Notes: a model not told the origin generated them from the sequence alone. A stretch of DNA of 64,000 nt from Sphingomonas sediminicola (GCF_014489515.1 NZ_CP060782.1:2480001-2544000), one strand, 5' to 3'. Counted from the stretch's first letter, positions 18,952-31,556 are shown. Translations and numbers: made by a program.

Positions 18952-19268
18952 CGGTCTGCCGTCTTTGGCGCGGGTGGACGACACCCGAAAATGCAGCAGC
19001 CTATGAGCGCACTGTTCGCAGCGAGGTCATCCCTGCGATCGAGGCGCTAAAAATCCCCGGCTTCCGCCACATCGACCTGATGAAGCGCGACCTTGGCAGC
19101 GAGGTCGAGTTCATGACCTGCATGTGGTTCGACAGCATCGAGGCGATCAAGGCGTTCACTGGCGAGGATTACAGCGTCAGCCACGTACCGGCTGCGGCGC
19201 AGGCGTTGCTTTCCCGCTTCGACGCTCGCGCTGCCCATTTCGAGGTTCTCGACCGCCGCGAGCAATAG
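18948..19268 (+). CDS. Antibiotic biosynthesis monooxygenase-like small protein
   Basis: 106 aa with a GTG start overlapping the dnaN stop by 4 nt. The pattern [41 protein letters not shown] and [22 protein letters not shown] matches a ferredoxin-like alpha/beta barrel of the ABM/YgiN type, but no catalytic residue can be assigned. Its place between dnaN and recF suggests co-transcription rather than a replication role. Confidence 0.75.
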   Translation: MTVCRLWRGWTTPENAAAYERTVRSEVIPAIEALKIPGFRHIDLMKRDLGSEVEFMTCMWFDSIEAIKAFTGEDYSVSHVPAAAQALLSRFDARAAHFEVLDRREQ

Positions 19269-19285
19269 AGGCTAAACCGGCTCAA

Positions 19286-20344
19286 GTGCCCGTAAGCCGC
19301 CTCGCCCTCACCGATTTCCGTTCCTATCCGTCTGCGCTCATCGAGCCCGGTCCGGGGTTCGTCCTGCTGTCGGGCGAGAACGGCGCCGGGAAAACCAACC
19401 TCCTCGAGGCCGTGTCATTGCTAAGTCCCGGCCGCGGACTGCGTGGAGCCGCGCTATCCGAAATGGCCCGGATCGGCGGAGGCGGAGGGTTCGCGGTAGC
19501 CGCGCGGCTCGGCGACGTCGAGATCGGAACAGGGACCCAGACGTCAGCGCCCGAGCGCCGGCAGGTGCGGATCAATTCCGCGCCGGCGTCCGTCAACTCA
19601 CTCAGCGAATGGCTGTCAGTGCTTTGGCTGACGCCGGCGATGGACCGGCTCTTCCTTGGCTCGGCTGGCGACCGCCGTCGGTTTCTCGACCGGCTCGTTC
19701 TCGCTCTCGAACCGAGCCATGCGCACCATTCTTCGCGATACGAGGCGGCGATGCGCGCGCGCAACAAGCTGCTGGCTGACGATGGATTGCCCGACCCGTC
19801 CTGGCTCGGGGCGCTCGAACAACAGATGGCGGAGCATGGCACGGCGATTGCCGGAGCGCGCTCGCGAACGGTCGCCGAACTCGAACATCGGCTGGAAGGT
19901 GCGCCGGACGACCAATTCGCCCGCGCGGCAATCCAGTTGGACGGCTGGGATCAGGCCGATCTTGCGGCGCAGCTTCGCGACAGCCGAAGCCGGGATACTG
20001 CCGCCGGCCGCTCGATAATTGGGCCGCATCGGCAGGATTTGCTCGTCAGTCACCGGGCAAAACAGATGGAGGCTTCCCGCTCCTCAACCGGCGAACAGAA
20101 GGCGCTGCTCCTCGGGCTCGTGCTGGCACATGCCGAGGTGGTCGCCGAGCGCCGTGGCGAACCGCCCATTCTGCTGCTCGATGAGGTCGCCGCCCACCTC
20201 GATCCGAAGCGCCGCTCGGCGCTCTTCACCCGCCTCGAAGGGCGCGGCCAGGTGTGGATGACGGCGACCGAAGCGGCGCTGTTCGACGGCGTTGGAGAGG
20301 CTAGCCGTCTCCATGTCGAAGGGGGCGCTGTCCACCGTATCTAG
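19286..20344 (+). CDS. recF: DNA replication and repair ATPase RecF
   Basis: 352 aa SMC-like ATPase that loads RecA at gaps with RecO and RecR. Walker A is [15 protein letters not shown] near residue 35, the signature region is [17 protein letters not shown] and Walker B is [12 protein letters not shown] use the GTG at 19286, which gives the family N-terminus ([13 protein letters not shown]). The longer open frame would overlap the upstream gene. Confidence 0.95.
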   Translation: MPVSRLALTDFRSYPSALIEPGPGFVLLSGENGAGKTNLLEAVSLLSPGRGLRGAALSEMARIGGGGGFAVAARLGDVEIGTGTQTSAPERRQVRINSAPASVNSLSEWLSVLWLTPAMDRLFLGSAGDRRRFLDRLVLALEPSHAHHSSRYEAAMRARNKLLADDGLPDPSWLGALEQQMAEHGTAIAGARSRTVAELEHRLEGAPDDQFARAAIQLDGWDQADLAAQLRDSRSRDTAAGRSIIGPHRQDLLVSHRAKQMEASRSSTGEQKALLLGLVLAHAEVVAERRGEPPILLLDEVAAHLDPKRRSALFTRLEGRGQVWMTATEAALFDGVGEASRLHVEGGAVHRI

Positions 20345-20479
20345 ACTTTTCGTGTTTTACCTCTATATTGCACTGCAGCACGAAGCGCTTTTCAAGCGGC
20401 GTGAACGGTCTCGACAAGTTTGAGGACCCGGCCCGCGCTTCGATCGATTTTGCTCTCCAATTCACGCGGGCGCTTTTTT
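20344..20479 (+). promoter_or_regulatory. Promoter, leader RNA and terminator-like hairpin before the DEAD-box gene
   Basis: TAGACT (20344-20349), a 16-bp spacer and TATATT (20366-20371) form a fair sigma-70 promoter directly after recF. About 55 nt into the predicted transcript, GCCCGCG (20431-20437) can pair with CGCGGGC (20465-20471), followed by GC and six T (20474-20479). This is a terminator-like unit inside the leader, 50 bp before the helicase start. It could end a short independent RNA or attenuate the helicase gene. All inferred from sequence. Confidence 0.5.
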
Positions 20480-20528
20480 GACCCCCTCGGACCGCGCTTT
20501 GCGCGGCCGTTTCATATTGGAATTACCA

Positions 20529-22000
20529 TTGTCATTTCATAATCTTGGCCTGTCCAAGCCCCTTCTCGACGCGCTTGCGGCGAAGAATTATTCGCAGGCG
20601 ACGCCAATCCAGCATCAGGCGATCCCGACGGTCCTGACCGGCCGCGATCTCCTCGGCATTGCACAGACTGGTACCGGCAAGACGGCGGCGTTCATGCTGC
20701 CGTCGCTCGACCGCCTGGCAGCCAATCGCAACATTCCTAAGCCGGGCCAGATCCGGATGCTGGTGCTTGCGCCGACCCGCGAACTCGCTTCGCAGATCGC
20801 GGTGAGCGCTGAGACCTATGGCCGCTTCATGCGGCTGTCTGTCGGCGTCATCTTCGGCGGCGTTCCCAATTCGAAGAGCGTGCGCACGGTCGCGCGCGGT
20901 CTCGACGTCCTCGTTGCTACGCCGGGCCGCCTGCTCGACCTCATCGACCAGCGCGCGCTCAGCCTTCGCGATCTCGAAATCCTCGTCCTCGACGAGGCCG
21001 ATCAGATGCTCGACCTCGGCTTCATCCATGCGCTGAAGCGCATCGTCGCCTTGGTCCCGGCAAAGCGCCAGACCTTGTTCTTCTCGGCCACCATGCCGAG
21101 GGCAATCAAGGAGCTTGCCGACAAGTATCTGACGAACCCGGCCGAGGTTGCGGTGACTCCCGTCGCCAAGACCGCCGATCGCGTCGATCAGAAGGTTGTC
21201 ATGGTCAACCAGCCGGAAAAGACCGCTCTCCTGACCATTCTCTTGCAGACCGAAAAGGTCGAGCGCGCCCTGGTCTTCAGCCGAACCAAGCATGGAGCCG
21301 ACAAGATCGTCCGGATGCTCAATGCCGCAGGGGTCGCGGCCAGCGCCATTCACGGCAACAAGAGCCAGGGCCAGCGTGAGCGGGCGCTAGCCGAGTTCCG
21401 TTCAGGTCAGACGCCGGTCCTGATTGCGACCGACATTGCCGCGCGCGGGATCGACATCCCGGGTGTCAGCCATGTCGTCAATTACGACCTTCCCGAGGTC
21501 CCGGAGCAATATGTCCACCGTATCGGCCGGACCGCTCGCGCGGGCGCCGAGGGCAAGGCCATTGCCTTTTGTTCATCGGAGGAGCGCGGACTGTTGCGCG
21601 ACATCGAGCGGCTGACGCGTCAGAAGATCGAAGTTGCTCCGCTTCCGGAGAACTTCGTCCAGGCGGCTGCCGAACTGAAGCGGCTCAAGCCCGCTCCCAA
21701 GCAGGCCGAGGAACAGCCGCGGCGTTTCCACTCGCACGGCATCAAGGCGGACCGCCGCTTCGACGGCCAGCGCCGCGAGCAGCGCAACGAGCGTTCCGGT
21801 GAACGGTCAGGCCAGCAGCGTTCGGGTCAGCAGCGGCCGGAACATCCCGCGCAGGCCAGCAACGGACCGATCGACCGCAGCAGCAGCGTCATCCGCACCG
21901 CGCCGATGGCCATGCCGCACACCGTCCCGAAGGCGGCCGCCCGAAGCGTCCGTTCCGCGGCGGGCGCGGTCGCCCAGGCGGCCGTCAAGCTCAGGGCTAG
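20529..22000 (+). CDS. DEAD-box RNA helicase (RhlE-like), frameshifted at the C-terminus
   Basis: About 490 aa from a TTG start that gives MSFHNLGLSKPLLDAL. All helicase motifs are present: ATPIQHQAIP (Q), AQTGTGKT (I), PTRELASQI (Ia), VLDEADQMLD (II), FFSATMP (III), ARGIDIPGVSHVVNYD (V) and HRIGRTARAG (VI). The tail is Arg/Gln-rich. Adding a C to the CCC run at 21926-21928 changes the end from an Ala-rich frame to EGGRPKRPFRGGRGRPGG with a stop at 21998-22000, typical of RhlE RGG tails, and makes a CTAG overlap with the M20 gene. The uncorrected frame ends at 22016. Confidence 0.92.
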
Positions 22001-23394
22001 TTCGCGTAGGCCTTGATCAGGTCGTAGAGATAATCTCGGCCGACGTAGAGCGAGCGGACTTCGATCCGCTCGTTCAACCCATGGGCTCCATTTCCATCGG
22101 GATCACCCCAGGCGCCCGGCACCCCGTATGTCGGTATGCCGGCTGCGCCTAGGAAGGTCGCGTCGGTGTAGCCGTTAGCCATCGACGGAACGACGGGGAC
22201 GCCGGGGAAATATTTTGCCGCCAGTCTTGCGGCAGGCTCCATGATTTTCGGATCGAGCGGCGGAGCTGGGGGTGATGGGCGAAGCGGCGGGATGGCCGTC
22301 AGGTTTACACCCTCATCGCCGATGACCTTTGCGAGCTCCGAGCGAATTTCGTCGACCGAATGTCCGGGAAAGATGCGGCAGTTCACGAAGGCGCCGGCAC
22401 GCTGCGCGAGCGCGTTCTTGGCGTGCCCACCGTCCAACATCGTGGCGACGCAGGTCGTCCGAAGATTGGAGTGGAGAAACGGGTCCTTGTTGACGATCGC
22501 TTCGGCTGCCTTGTCGGCCTGGTTCGATGAAAGCGCGACCATGGCACGCCCGACTTCGTCCTTCCGTCCGGTTCCGGATTCGCGGAAATAGGCTCGCGTC
22601 GTCTCGCTCATTTCCAGCGGGAATTCGTAGCCCTGCAAGCGGACAAGGGCCTGCGCGAGCTGATAGATTGCATTGTCGGGCCTCGGCACAGAGCTGTGGC
22701 CGCCCGGGTTTCGAGTCTCGAGGCGGTAGGTCGCGAACGTCTTTTCGCCGACCTGCATTGCCTGTTCGACAACCCTCCCCTTGCCGTCGGTGGTCCCGCC
22801 GCCGCCTTCGTTAAGCGCGAATTCGGCATCGATCAGGTCGCGCTTGTTCGCGGCCAGCCACTGCGCGCCATTGAAGGCGCCGTTGGTTTCCTCGCCGCAA
22901 GTGAGGGCGATCTTTACCGTGCGCTTCGGCTTGTATCCCGATTCCTGGAAGCGGATCAGTGTGTCGACCAGGGCGGACGCCATGGCCTTGTCGTCCAGCG
23001 AACCGCGAGCATAGAAATAGCCGTTCTCCTCAATCAGGGTGAAGGGGTCGCGGACCCAGTCTTCCTTCTTCGCCTCGACCACGTCGATATGGGCGATGCC
23101 GAGGATCGGCTTCAGCGTCTTCGAGGTGCCCGGATAGATGGCAACAAGACCGCCCTCCTTCGGATGAGCGGGATCGACAAACAAGGTGATCTGGCTTTCC
23201 GGGAGGCGGGCTTCTCTCAGACGCGCAGCCATGCGTTCTGCGGCCAAGGTGCAGCTCCCACTGCTAAGCGTCGTATTGGTTTCGACCAGCTCCTTGTAGA
23301 GGGCCCGATACTCGACCTGGTCGGGCCGGAGCGCCTGGGCTGAAACGGTCTGAGCGGTAAATGCGAGCGCGATTACAGCGGCGGATCTAAGCAT
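21997..23394 (-). CDS. Secreted M20 family metallopeptidase
   Basis: 465 aa with a signal peptide (MLRSAAVIALAFTAQTVSAQA). Zinc-site motifs of the M20/ArgE-CPG2 family are visible: GIAHIDVVEAKKEDW (His), RGSLDDKAMASAL (bridging Asp), CGEETNG (catalytic Glu and ligand) and the dimerisation domain starting PGGHSSVPRPDN. Likely a periplasmic di- or carboxypeptidase. The start gives a clean signal peptide; a start 14 codons earlier does not. Divergent from gyrB. Confidence 0.92.
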   Translation of the reverse strand: MLRSAAVIALAFTAQTVSAQALRPDQVEYRALYKELVETNTTLSSGSCTLAAERMAARLREARLPESQITLFVDPAHPKEGGLVAIYPGTSKTLKPILGIAHIDVVEAKKEDWVRDPFTLIEENGYFYARGSLDDKAMASALVDTLIRFQESGYKPKRTVKIALTCGEETNGAFNGAQWLAANKRDLIDAEFALNEGGGGTTDGKGRVVEQAMQVGEKTFATYRLETRNPGGHSSVPRPDNAIYQLAQALVRLQGYEFPLEMSETTRAYFRESGTGRKDEVGRAMVALSSNQADKAAEAIVNKDPFLHSNLRTTCVATMLDGGHAKNALAQRAGAFVNCRIFPGHSVDEIRSELAKVIGDEGVNLTAIPPLRPSPPAPPLDPKIMEPAARLAAKYFPGVPVVPSMANGYTDATFLGAAGIPTYGVPGAWGDPDGNGAHGLNERIEVRSLYVGRDYLYDLIKAYAN

Positions 23395-23494
23395 CTTGCC
23401 CCCTGCTTCGCCGCCATGGGAGGGCAGCGGCGACACGCTTCACCTTTCACGGCTGGCGCGCAAGGGCGAAGCTCGAAATCTCCGGAAGAATTCC

Positions 23495-26075
<2,581 letters not shown>

Positions 26076-26434
26076 GGAACTGCTCTCAACGGAACCGATA
26101 ACTACGATTTCGGAAGCGATTAAGCCGGTTGCGGAAGCATTAAAGCCGGAATTGGGGCGTTTTCGACGGGCCGGTGGGTGAAATCGCTGGGCCTCGCGGG
26201 AGTTCATCCAAGAGATGCTGATCGGCCTTGCGAGTGGTTTGGGCCGGGTTTGTTCTGGAATCAGCCGATTGTCTGTCTCGTTCAGGCGGTTGGCTGTTCC
26301 GGACAACCAATAACCTGTCTCAAAGATAATTTGCGCTTCGGAAGCAATTAAGGCGTCTGGGAGGCCGAACTTGGCCGTTAGCGGACCGTCCGCTGCAGAG
26401 GGTCATTGCACAATTGCAGCCTTCGGCATGGCGT
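26076..26434. repeat. Gene-free stretch with three near-identical 17-bp repeats
   Basis: No gene is seen between gyrB and the convergent LysR gene. A 17-bp word occurs three times in direct orientation: CGGAAGCGATTAAGCCG at 26111, CGGAAGCATTAAAGCCG at 26132 and CGGAAGCAATTAAGGCG at 26339. A related word, CGGAAGCGATAAAG, occurs on the minus strand just after the second tniQ gene (about 57465-57480). Role unknown. Confidence 0.5.
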
Positions 26435-27334
26435 TTAAACCTGCGAATTAATTTCTCGCGCTAGTTCGACGAGAGCACGGAAGGCCGCCGACGGGTTTCG
26501 CCTGCTTGGATAATAGAGGCAAAGAGGCGGGACATTCAGGGCCCAGTCCCCCAGCACCTCGACGAAGCGACCTTTCTCGATATCCTCACGCACATCGGCC
26601 TCCATGAAGTAGCCGAGGCCGACGTGGCTCAGCACCGCCATTCGGGCCAGCGAAGCCTCGTCCAGCGTGAGTGGGCCGCCCACGTTGATCTTCACTGTCT
26701 TGCCGTCCTTCTCGAACTGCCACGGGTAAGGCGCGCCGTTTGGTAGACGAATGCAGATGCAGCGGTGTTGGGATAGTGCGCTCGGCACCTCGGGAACGCC
26801 CGCGGCCTGGAGATAGGCCGGTGTCCCGACGACGACGTGACGGCGAGCCGACTGTAGCGGAACGGCGATCATGTCGTGGGGCACCAGGTCGGCCGCGCGA
26901 ACTCCGAGGTCGAACCCCTCGCCGACGATGTCGACCAGCCGTCCCTCCGTGACGATGTCGACATGGACCTGGGGATAGCGTTCGAGGAACTGCAGCACCA
27001 GAGGCATCACCGCCTCACGGGCTGCGGTCGGAAAGCTGTTGATGCGGATGGTCCCGGACGGCACTTCCTGATGCGAACGCGCGATGTTCATCGCATCGCC
27101 GATGTCCTGAAGTGCCGGCCCGACCTGGTCGACAAAGCTTCGACCCGCATCGGTCAGCGAGACGCTCCGCGTCGTGCGATTGAAGAGACGCACGCCGAGC
27201 TCCCGCTCCAGCTTGGCAACGGCATTGCTCAGTGCCGTCGTCGACACGTTAAGTTCGAGTGCGGCGGATCGGAAGGAGCCGCGCCGGGCGATTGCAAGAA
27301 CGGCCTGCAGGCCAAACAGTCCCATCCGGGACAT
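26435..27334 (-). CDS. LysR family transcriptional regulator
   Basis: 299 aa. The winged HTH is at ~1-60 ([60 protein letters not shown]), followed by a periplasmic-binding-protein-like effector domain. I start at the ATG at 27334, which gives the standard LysR N-terminus; the longer open frame adds 49 unrelated residues. It is divergent from the NTF2-like/SDR pair and probably regulates it. The inducer is unknown. Confidence 0.92.
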   Translation of the reverse strand: MSRMGLFGLQAVLAIARRGSFRSAALELNVSTTALSNAVAKLERELGVRLFNRTTRSVSLTDAGRSFVDQVGPALQDIGDAMNIARSHQEVPSGTIRINSFPTAAREAVMPLVLQFLERYPQVHVDIVTEGRLVDIVGEGFDLGVRAADLVPHDMIAVPLQSARRHVVVGTPAYLQAAGVPEVPSALSQHRCICIRLPNGAPYPWQFEKDGKTVKINVGGPLTLDEASLARMAVLSHVGLGYFMEADVREDIEKGRFVEVLGDWALNVPPLCLYYPSRRNPSAAFRALVELAREINSQV

Positions 27335-27452
27335 TGTCCCTCCTATCGCAACAGCACGTCCTGCTTTGTCCCGATTATCGAAGGGAAGGCAAGCGTCTAA
27401 GTGAGGCTCGACCAAGCTGCCACGTGCGGCGCCACGGCCGGAGGACCTCGAC

Positions 27453-27782
27453 ATGACCATCGATCTGCCAATCCCGATCACGCGTTACTTCGCGTTCGAC
27501 GCAGCGCGCGATCTCGACGCCCTCGCCACCTGCTTCACGGACGATGCAACGGTGAAGGATGAGGGCCAGGTCTACGAGGGGTGCGAGGCAATTATTGCCT
27601 GGAAGCGAGGAGCGGGCTCGAAATACAAATACACGGTCGAGCCGTTCGCAGTAGCCACGGAGGGCAACCGCACGATCGTGACGGGCCACTTGGTCGGCAA
27701 CTTCCCCGGCAGTCCGGTAGACCTGCGCTACGGCTTTCGCTTCGACGGCGACCGCATTGCCGACCTTGAGATCGGGGCGTGA
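27453..27782 (+). CDS. SnoaL/NTF2-like small protein
   Basis: 109 aa of the NTF2-like cone fold: [39 protein letters not shown] is the typical N-terminal half, and the C-terminal strands end [11 protein letters not shown]. Such proteins are either small isomerases/hydratases or ligand binders; no catalytic pair can be assigned. Its stop overlaps the SDR start (GTGA), so they are translated together. Confidence 0.85.
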   Translation: MTIDLPIPITRYFAFDAARDLDALATCFTDDATVKDEGQVYEGCEAIIAWKRGAGSKYKYTVEPFAVATEGNRTIVTGHLVGNFPGSPVDLRYGFRFDGDRIADLEIGA

Positions 27783-28594
27783 TGGTCATGAGCGCAAGCA
27801 AGACCATGCATTGGGCAGATTCTTCCGAGTTCATCGGCAAGAACGTCGTCATCAGCGGAGGAACGAAGGGTGCCGGCGGAGCGGCTTTTCGTCGCTTCCA
27901 GGCTGGCGGAGCAACGGTGATGACGGCAGCCCGGTCCGAGCGGCCGGATTTCGTCCCCTCGGACCTCTTCGTTCAGGCCGACCTCGGGACGGTCGACGGG
28001 GTCGAGCTGTTCGCCGCGCAGGCACTGGAACGGATGGGAAGGATCGACATCCTCGTCCACGTCCTTGGCGGGTCGAATTCGCCGGGCGGTGGGTTCGCGG
28101 CGCTTCAGGAGAGCCATTGGGCAAGGGAGCTGAACCTCAACCTGCTGAGTGCCGTCCGGCTTGACCGGGCACTTGTACCCCGAATGGTCGCGAAAGGCGC
28201 AGGAGCGATTATTCATACCGGGTCGATCCAGCGCAAGCTGCCATTGCCCGAGTCCACGACCGCTTATGCGGCCGCCAAGGCAGCGCTGGTCGCCTACAGC
28301 AAGGCGCTATCCAAGGAGGTCGGCCCAAAGGGCATTCGCGTCAACGTGGTCTCGCCGGGCTGGATCGCGACGGAGGCAGCAAAGGCGCTCGTAGAGAGGA
28401 TCGCCGCCGACGCGAAAGTGGACGAGCAGGAAGCCACCGGCAGGATCCTTGCTTCTCTTGGCGGGATCCCACTCGGGCGGCCGGCTCGGCCCGACGAAGT
28501 TGCGGAGCTGATGGCCTTCCTCGCGTCCGATCGTGCCGCCGCCATCCATGGCGCCGAGTTCACGATCGACGGCGGGACGGTCCCGACCGCCTGA
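27779..28594 (+). CDS. Short-chain dehydrogenase/reductase
   Basis: 271 aa Rossmann-fold oxidoreductase. The nucleotide motif is VVISGGTKGAGGAAF, the catalytic Tyr and Lys are in STTAYAAAKAALVAYSKAL, and the C-terminus shows GRPARPDEVAELMAFLASDRA and EFTIDGGT. The GTG start overlaps the NTF2-like gene. The substrate is unknown. It belongs to the stress/detoxification-like group of genes that runs to 30.3 kb. Confidence 0.93.
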   Translation: MMVMSASKTMHWADSSEFIGKNVVISGGTKGAGGAAFRRFQAGGATVMTAARSERPDFVPSDLFVQADLGTVDGVELFAAQALERMGRIDILVHVLGGSNSPGGGFAALQESHWARELNLNLLSAVRLDRALVPRMVAKGAGAIIHTGSIQRKLPLPESTTAYAAAKAALVAYSKALSKEVGPKGIRVNVVSPGWIATEAAKALVERIAADAKVDEQEATGRILASLGGIPLGRPARPDEVAELMAFLASDRAAAIHGAEFTIDGGTVPTA

Positions 28595-28670
28595 CGCCCG
28601 ATCATCGAAAGCCCTGGCGGCATTAGAAGAGAACACTGGCGCTATCGCACTAACTGGAAGGAGAAAGCAG

Positions 28671-29501
28671 ATGGGATACGTAACGACGACGGACGGCGTA
28701 CAGATCTTCTACAAGGACTGGGGCGCTAAGGACGATCAGCCGATCATGTTTCACCATGGCTGGCCACTCTCCTCTGATGACTGGGACGCGCAGCTCCTCT
28801 TCTTCGTCAACCAAGGTTACCGCGTTATCGCCCATGACCGGCGCGGCCACGGGCGTTCGGAGCAGGTGCCGGGCGGCCACGACATGGACCATTATGCTGC
28901 CGATGCTGCGTCTGTGGTCGATGCGCTCGGTCTTCGGGATGTTGTTCACGTCGGTCACTCCACCGGCGGCGGTGAAGTCGCGCGCTACGTAGCTCGGGCA
29001 GAGGCAGGCCGCGTAGCGAAGGCAGTGCTGATTGGGGCGGTGCCACCGATCATGGCCAGAACCGACGCCTACCCGAATGGACTTCCAATCGAGCTGTTCG
29101 ACGGGTTTCGTGCGGCGCTAGCTGCAGACCGGGCGAGCTTCTATCACGGTCTGGCATCCGGCCCATTCTATGGCTTCAATCGCGACGGCGTCGAAGCGAA
29201 GCCCGCAGTCATCAGCAACTGGTGGCGCCAAGCGATGATGGGCGGCTCGCTCCCGCACTATCAGGGAATCAAGGCCTTCTCCGAGACGGACTTCACCGAC
29301 GATCTGAAGGCGATCGATGTTCCGACGCTGATCCTGCACGGCGACGACGATCAGATTGTCCCCATCGACCAGAGCGCCAAGCTTGCCATTGAGCTGCTCA
29401 GGAAGGGCGAGATCAAGATCTATCCCGGTTTGTCCCATGGCATGGCCACCATCAACGCGGACATCATCAACGAGGATATTCTCGCCTTCATCACCGGGTG
29501 A
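28671..29501 (+). CDS. Alpha/beta hydrolase, non-heme chloroperoxidase type
   Basis: 276 aa. Catalytic triad positions are visible: nucleophile Ser in GHSTGGGEVARY, Asp in ILHGDDDQIVP and His in YPGLSHGM. The N-terminus GYVTTTDGVQIFYKDWG and the oxyanion motif HHGWPLSSDDW match the perhydrolase/chloroperoxidase-like group. The ATG at 28671 has a good AAGGAG site. The protein lacks a signal peptide, so it is cytosolic. Halogenation is not implied; esterase or perhydrolase activity is as likely. Confidence 0.92.
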   Translation: MGYVTTTDGVQIFYKDWGAKDDQPIMFHHGWPLSSDDWDAQLLFFVNQGYRVIAHDRRGHGRSEQVPGGHDMDHYAADAASVVDALGLRDVVHVGHSTGGGEVARYVARAEAGRVAKAVLIGAVPPIMARTDAYPNGLPIELFDGFRAALAADRASFYHGLASGPFYGFNRDGVEAKPAVISNWWRQAMMGGSLPHYQGIKAFSETDFTDDLKAIDVPTLILHGDDDQIVPIDQSAKLAIELLRKGEIKIYPGLSHGMATINADIINEDILAFITG

Positions 29502-29554
29502 CGCTCGGACGAAGCCTACCTTGTCATCGCAACATCTCGCCTAAGGAGAACGAT

Positions 29555-30316
29555 CATGAAAAACGCCAAAAGTATTCTGCTAGCCGCTGCAGCACTTGGC
29601 CTGTCCTCCGTCGCCAACGGGCAGACGGCCAAGAATGTCGTGCTTGTCCATGGTGCCTTCGCCGACGGATCAGGTTGGAGGGCGTGTATGATGAGCTGAC
29701 GTCTCGCGGTTTCCGTGTCAGCATCGTGCAAAACCCGCTCACTTCATTCGATGATGACGTGGTCGCAACGAAGCGAGTGCTCGCCCGCCAGGACGGGCCG
29801 ACTATTCTCGTTGGCCACAGCTATGGCGGAAGCGTGATCACTCAGGCGGGCGGTGACCCGAAAGTAGTCGGGCTCGTTTATGTCGCAGCCTTCGCTCCAG
29901 AGGTCGGCCAGTCGACCCTCGACCAATATGCAGAAGTCGCTCCCCCGCCGAACTTTGTCCCGGAAGAATCGGCTGATGGGTTCGCGACTCTCAACAGGGA
30001 CAAGTTCAAGGCTGGCTTTGCAGGAGACGCAAGCAACGACGTCGCGGCATTTCTGCGGGATAGCCAGGTCCCGATCGCTATGGCGGCATTGAAGGCCAAG
30101 GTGACGTTCGCGGCGTGGAAGACAAAGCCAAGCTGGGCGGTGGTGGCCACGCAAGACGGAGCAATTGATCCAAGGCTGCTGCGCAGCACGGCGCGACGGA
30201 TTGGAGCCGTCACCACCGAGGTCAAGGGCAGCCATGTCGTGTTCCTCACTCAACCAAAGGCGGTAGCAGACGTGATCGAACAGGCCGCGATGAAGGCCCA
30301 AGCAGCAACGCGATGA
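29555..30316 (+). CDS. Secreted alpha/beta hydrolase, frameshifted
   Basis: Signal peptide MKNAKSILLAAAALGLSS with cleavage after ANGQ, then NVVLVHGAFADGSGW. The frame breaks at the GG of 29677-29678; adding one G joins it to EGVYDELTSRGFRVSIVQNPLTS. The nucleophile Ser is in VGHSYGGSV and the His in KGSHVVFLTQP. The full protein is about 254 aa, the normal size of this EstC-like/salicylate-esterase-like group. Probably intact in the organism. Confidence 0.87.
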   Translation, partial: HEKRQKYSASRCSTWPVLRRQRADGQECRACPWCLRRRIRLEGVYDELTSRGFRVSIVQNPLTSFDDDVVATKRVLARQDGPTILVGHSYGGSVITQAGGDPKVVGLVYVAAFAPEVGQSTLDQYAEVAPPPNFVPEESADGFATLNRDKFKAGFAGDASNDVAAFLRDSQVPIAMAALKAKVTFAAWKTKPSWAVVATQDGAIDPRLLRSTARRIGAVTTEVKGSHVVFLTQPKAVADVIEQAAMKAQAATR

Positions 30317-30368
30317 ACGTCCGCTCGCGGGCTAGAGCGACCGGTCTGTGAGCGTCTGAGAAGGGCGC

Positions 30369-31481
30369 TTATCGGACGTTGCGCATCACCGCGGCGAGCT
30401 TCGATGACGCGGGAGCCAGGTGCCTGGCGTAGGCCAGCGGCTGCCGTGGCGACGTCCAGCGCAAACCCTGCATGATTGCGCCGATGTCGACCCCGGCGGC
30501 GAACAGGTCCTGGTCGCAGCCGACGCGCAGCGAGTGCGCCGACATCTCCTCCACGATCTTGTCCGCCTCGGCCTGCGACAGCTCGCCGCGTTCAACCATC
30601 GGCGCCAAATGCGCGGCGAGCCGTTGCTTGAGGATCTTGGCGACGGCGCTTTCGTGCAGGTGCCCGCGCGGCGAGATACGGTACGATAACGATTGGAATA
30701 CGTAGCCCGCTGTTAGTTCGGCGGCCTCCTGCCACACTGCGACGTGGTGCATCGTCCGGGCCGACATCCACACCCGCGCGCCCTCGCCTTCCTGGTCGGT
30801 CTTCGAGCGCGGCAGGAACAGCGCCGCTTCGCCGCTCGGCAGCGGCTCGAAATGCTCGACCCGCGCCCGGACCACTTCCGAGCGCCTCAGCCCGGCGTCG
30901 TAGGCGCACGACAGCAGGGCGCGGTCGCGCAGGCCGGCGGGGTTGGCGGGAATGCTCTCGAGCAGTGCCAGCAACGAGATAGGGTGAGGCGCGTCGGTGT
31001 GGACGTCGCCCACCTCGCCCTTGATCCGCAGCCCCAGTGCCTGGCGGACCGGCCGGGTGTCGGCTTTGCGGATCTCCTTGAGCTTCCAGCGCACCGTGTC
31101 GTCGACCGGGGAGGGCAGGCCGGCGAGCTGATGGAGGCGCACCGCCGAGGCGACCAGGCGGTCGATCGACGCCTTGGCGCTGCCGGCGCGGGCGCGCTCG
31201 TCGACGAGGATGAAGCAGTCGCCCGGCGCCAGCGGCAACGCCGGGCGGCCGCGGCGCTGCTGGAACGCGTCGATGTGCTTGAGGTCGGAGCGCAGCGCGC
31301 GCAGCGTGTTGGGCGAGGCGGCGCCGGCGAAGGCGGCGATGGTGCGGTGGACGGTCTCGCCGGGGACCTCGGGGCCGAACGCCGCGCGCAGCAGGTCGGC
31401 ACGGAAGCCGTCGGCGGGCGCAACCGGGGCGCCGGGAGCCGGTTCGGCAACGGGCAAAGCAGCGGCCATTGGCGGCTCCAT
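30369..31481 (-). CDS. Tyrosine recombinase / phage-type integrase
   Basis: 370 aa from a start that may also be four codons later. The N-terminal SAM-like domain (~30-140) precedes the catalytic domain. Active-site residues: Arg in DAGLRRSEVVRARVEHF, a Lys strand near RSKTDQEGEG, His-x-x-Arg in AHSLRVGCDQDLFAAG, Trp in GLRWTSPRQ and the nucleophile Tyr in PLAYARHLAP. The gene is more GC-rich than the region upstream and marks the start of the accessory block. No tRNA gene adjoins it, and I could not define attachment sites. Confidence 0.92.
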   Translation of the reverse strand: MEPPMAAALPVAEPAPGAPVAPADGFRADLLRAAFGPEVPGETVHRTIAAFAGAASPNTLRALRSDLKHIDAFQQRRGRPALPLAPGDCFILVDERARAGSAKASIDRLVASAVRLHQLAGLPSPVDDTVRWKLKEIRKADTRPVRQALGLRIKGEVGDVHTDAPHPISLLALLESIPANPAGLRDRALLSCAYDAGLRRSEVVRARVEHFEPLPSGEAALFLPRSKTDQEGEGARVWMSARTMHHVAVWQEAAELTAGYVFQSLSYRISPRGHLHESAVAKILKQRLAAHLAPMVERGELSQAEADKIVEEMSAHSLRVGCDQDLFAAGVDIGAIMQGLRWTSPRQPLAYARHLAPASSKLAAVMRNVR

Positions 31482-31509
31482 GAACGCGGCGAAACGGCGG
31501 TCCGGGTAA

Positions 31510-31556
31510 TAGGACGATAATCACCAGTAAAGGCGATAAGGGTCATTATCGTCCTA
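31510..31556. promoter_or_regulatory. 12-bp inverted repeat upstream of the integrase
   Basis: TAGGACGATAAT (31510-31521) and ATTATCGTCCTA (31545-31556) are perfect reverse complements 23 bp apart, 29 bp before the integrase start. A related GCGATAAG lies between them. The spacer is too long for a usual recombinase core site, so an operator or accessory recombinase site is more likely. Confidence 0.5.
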
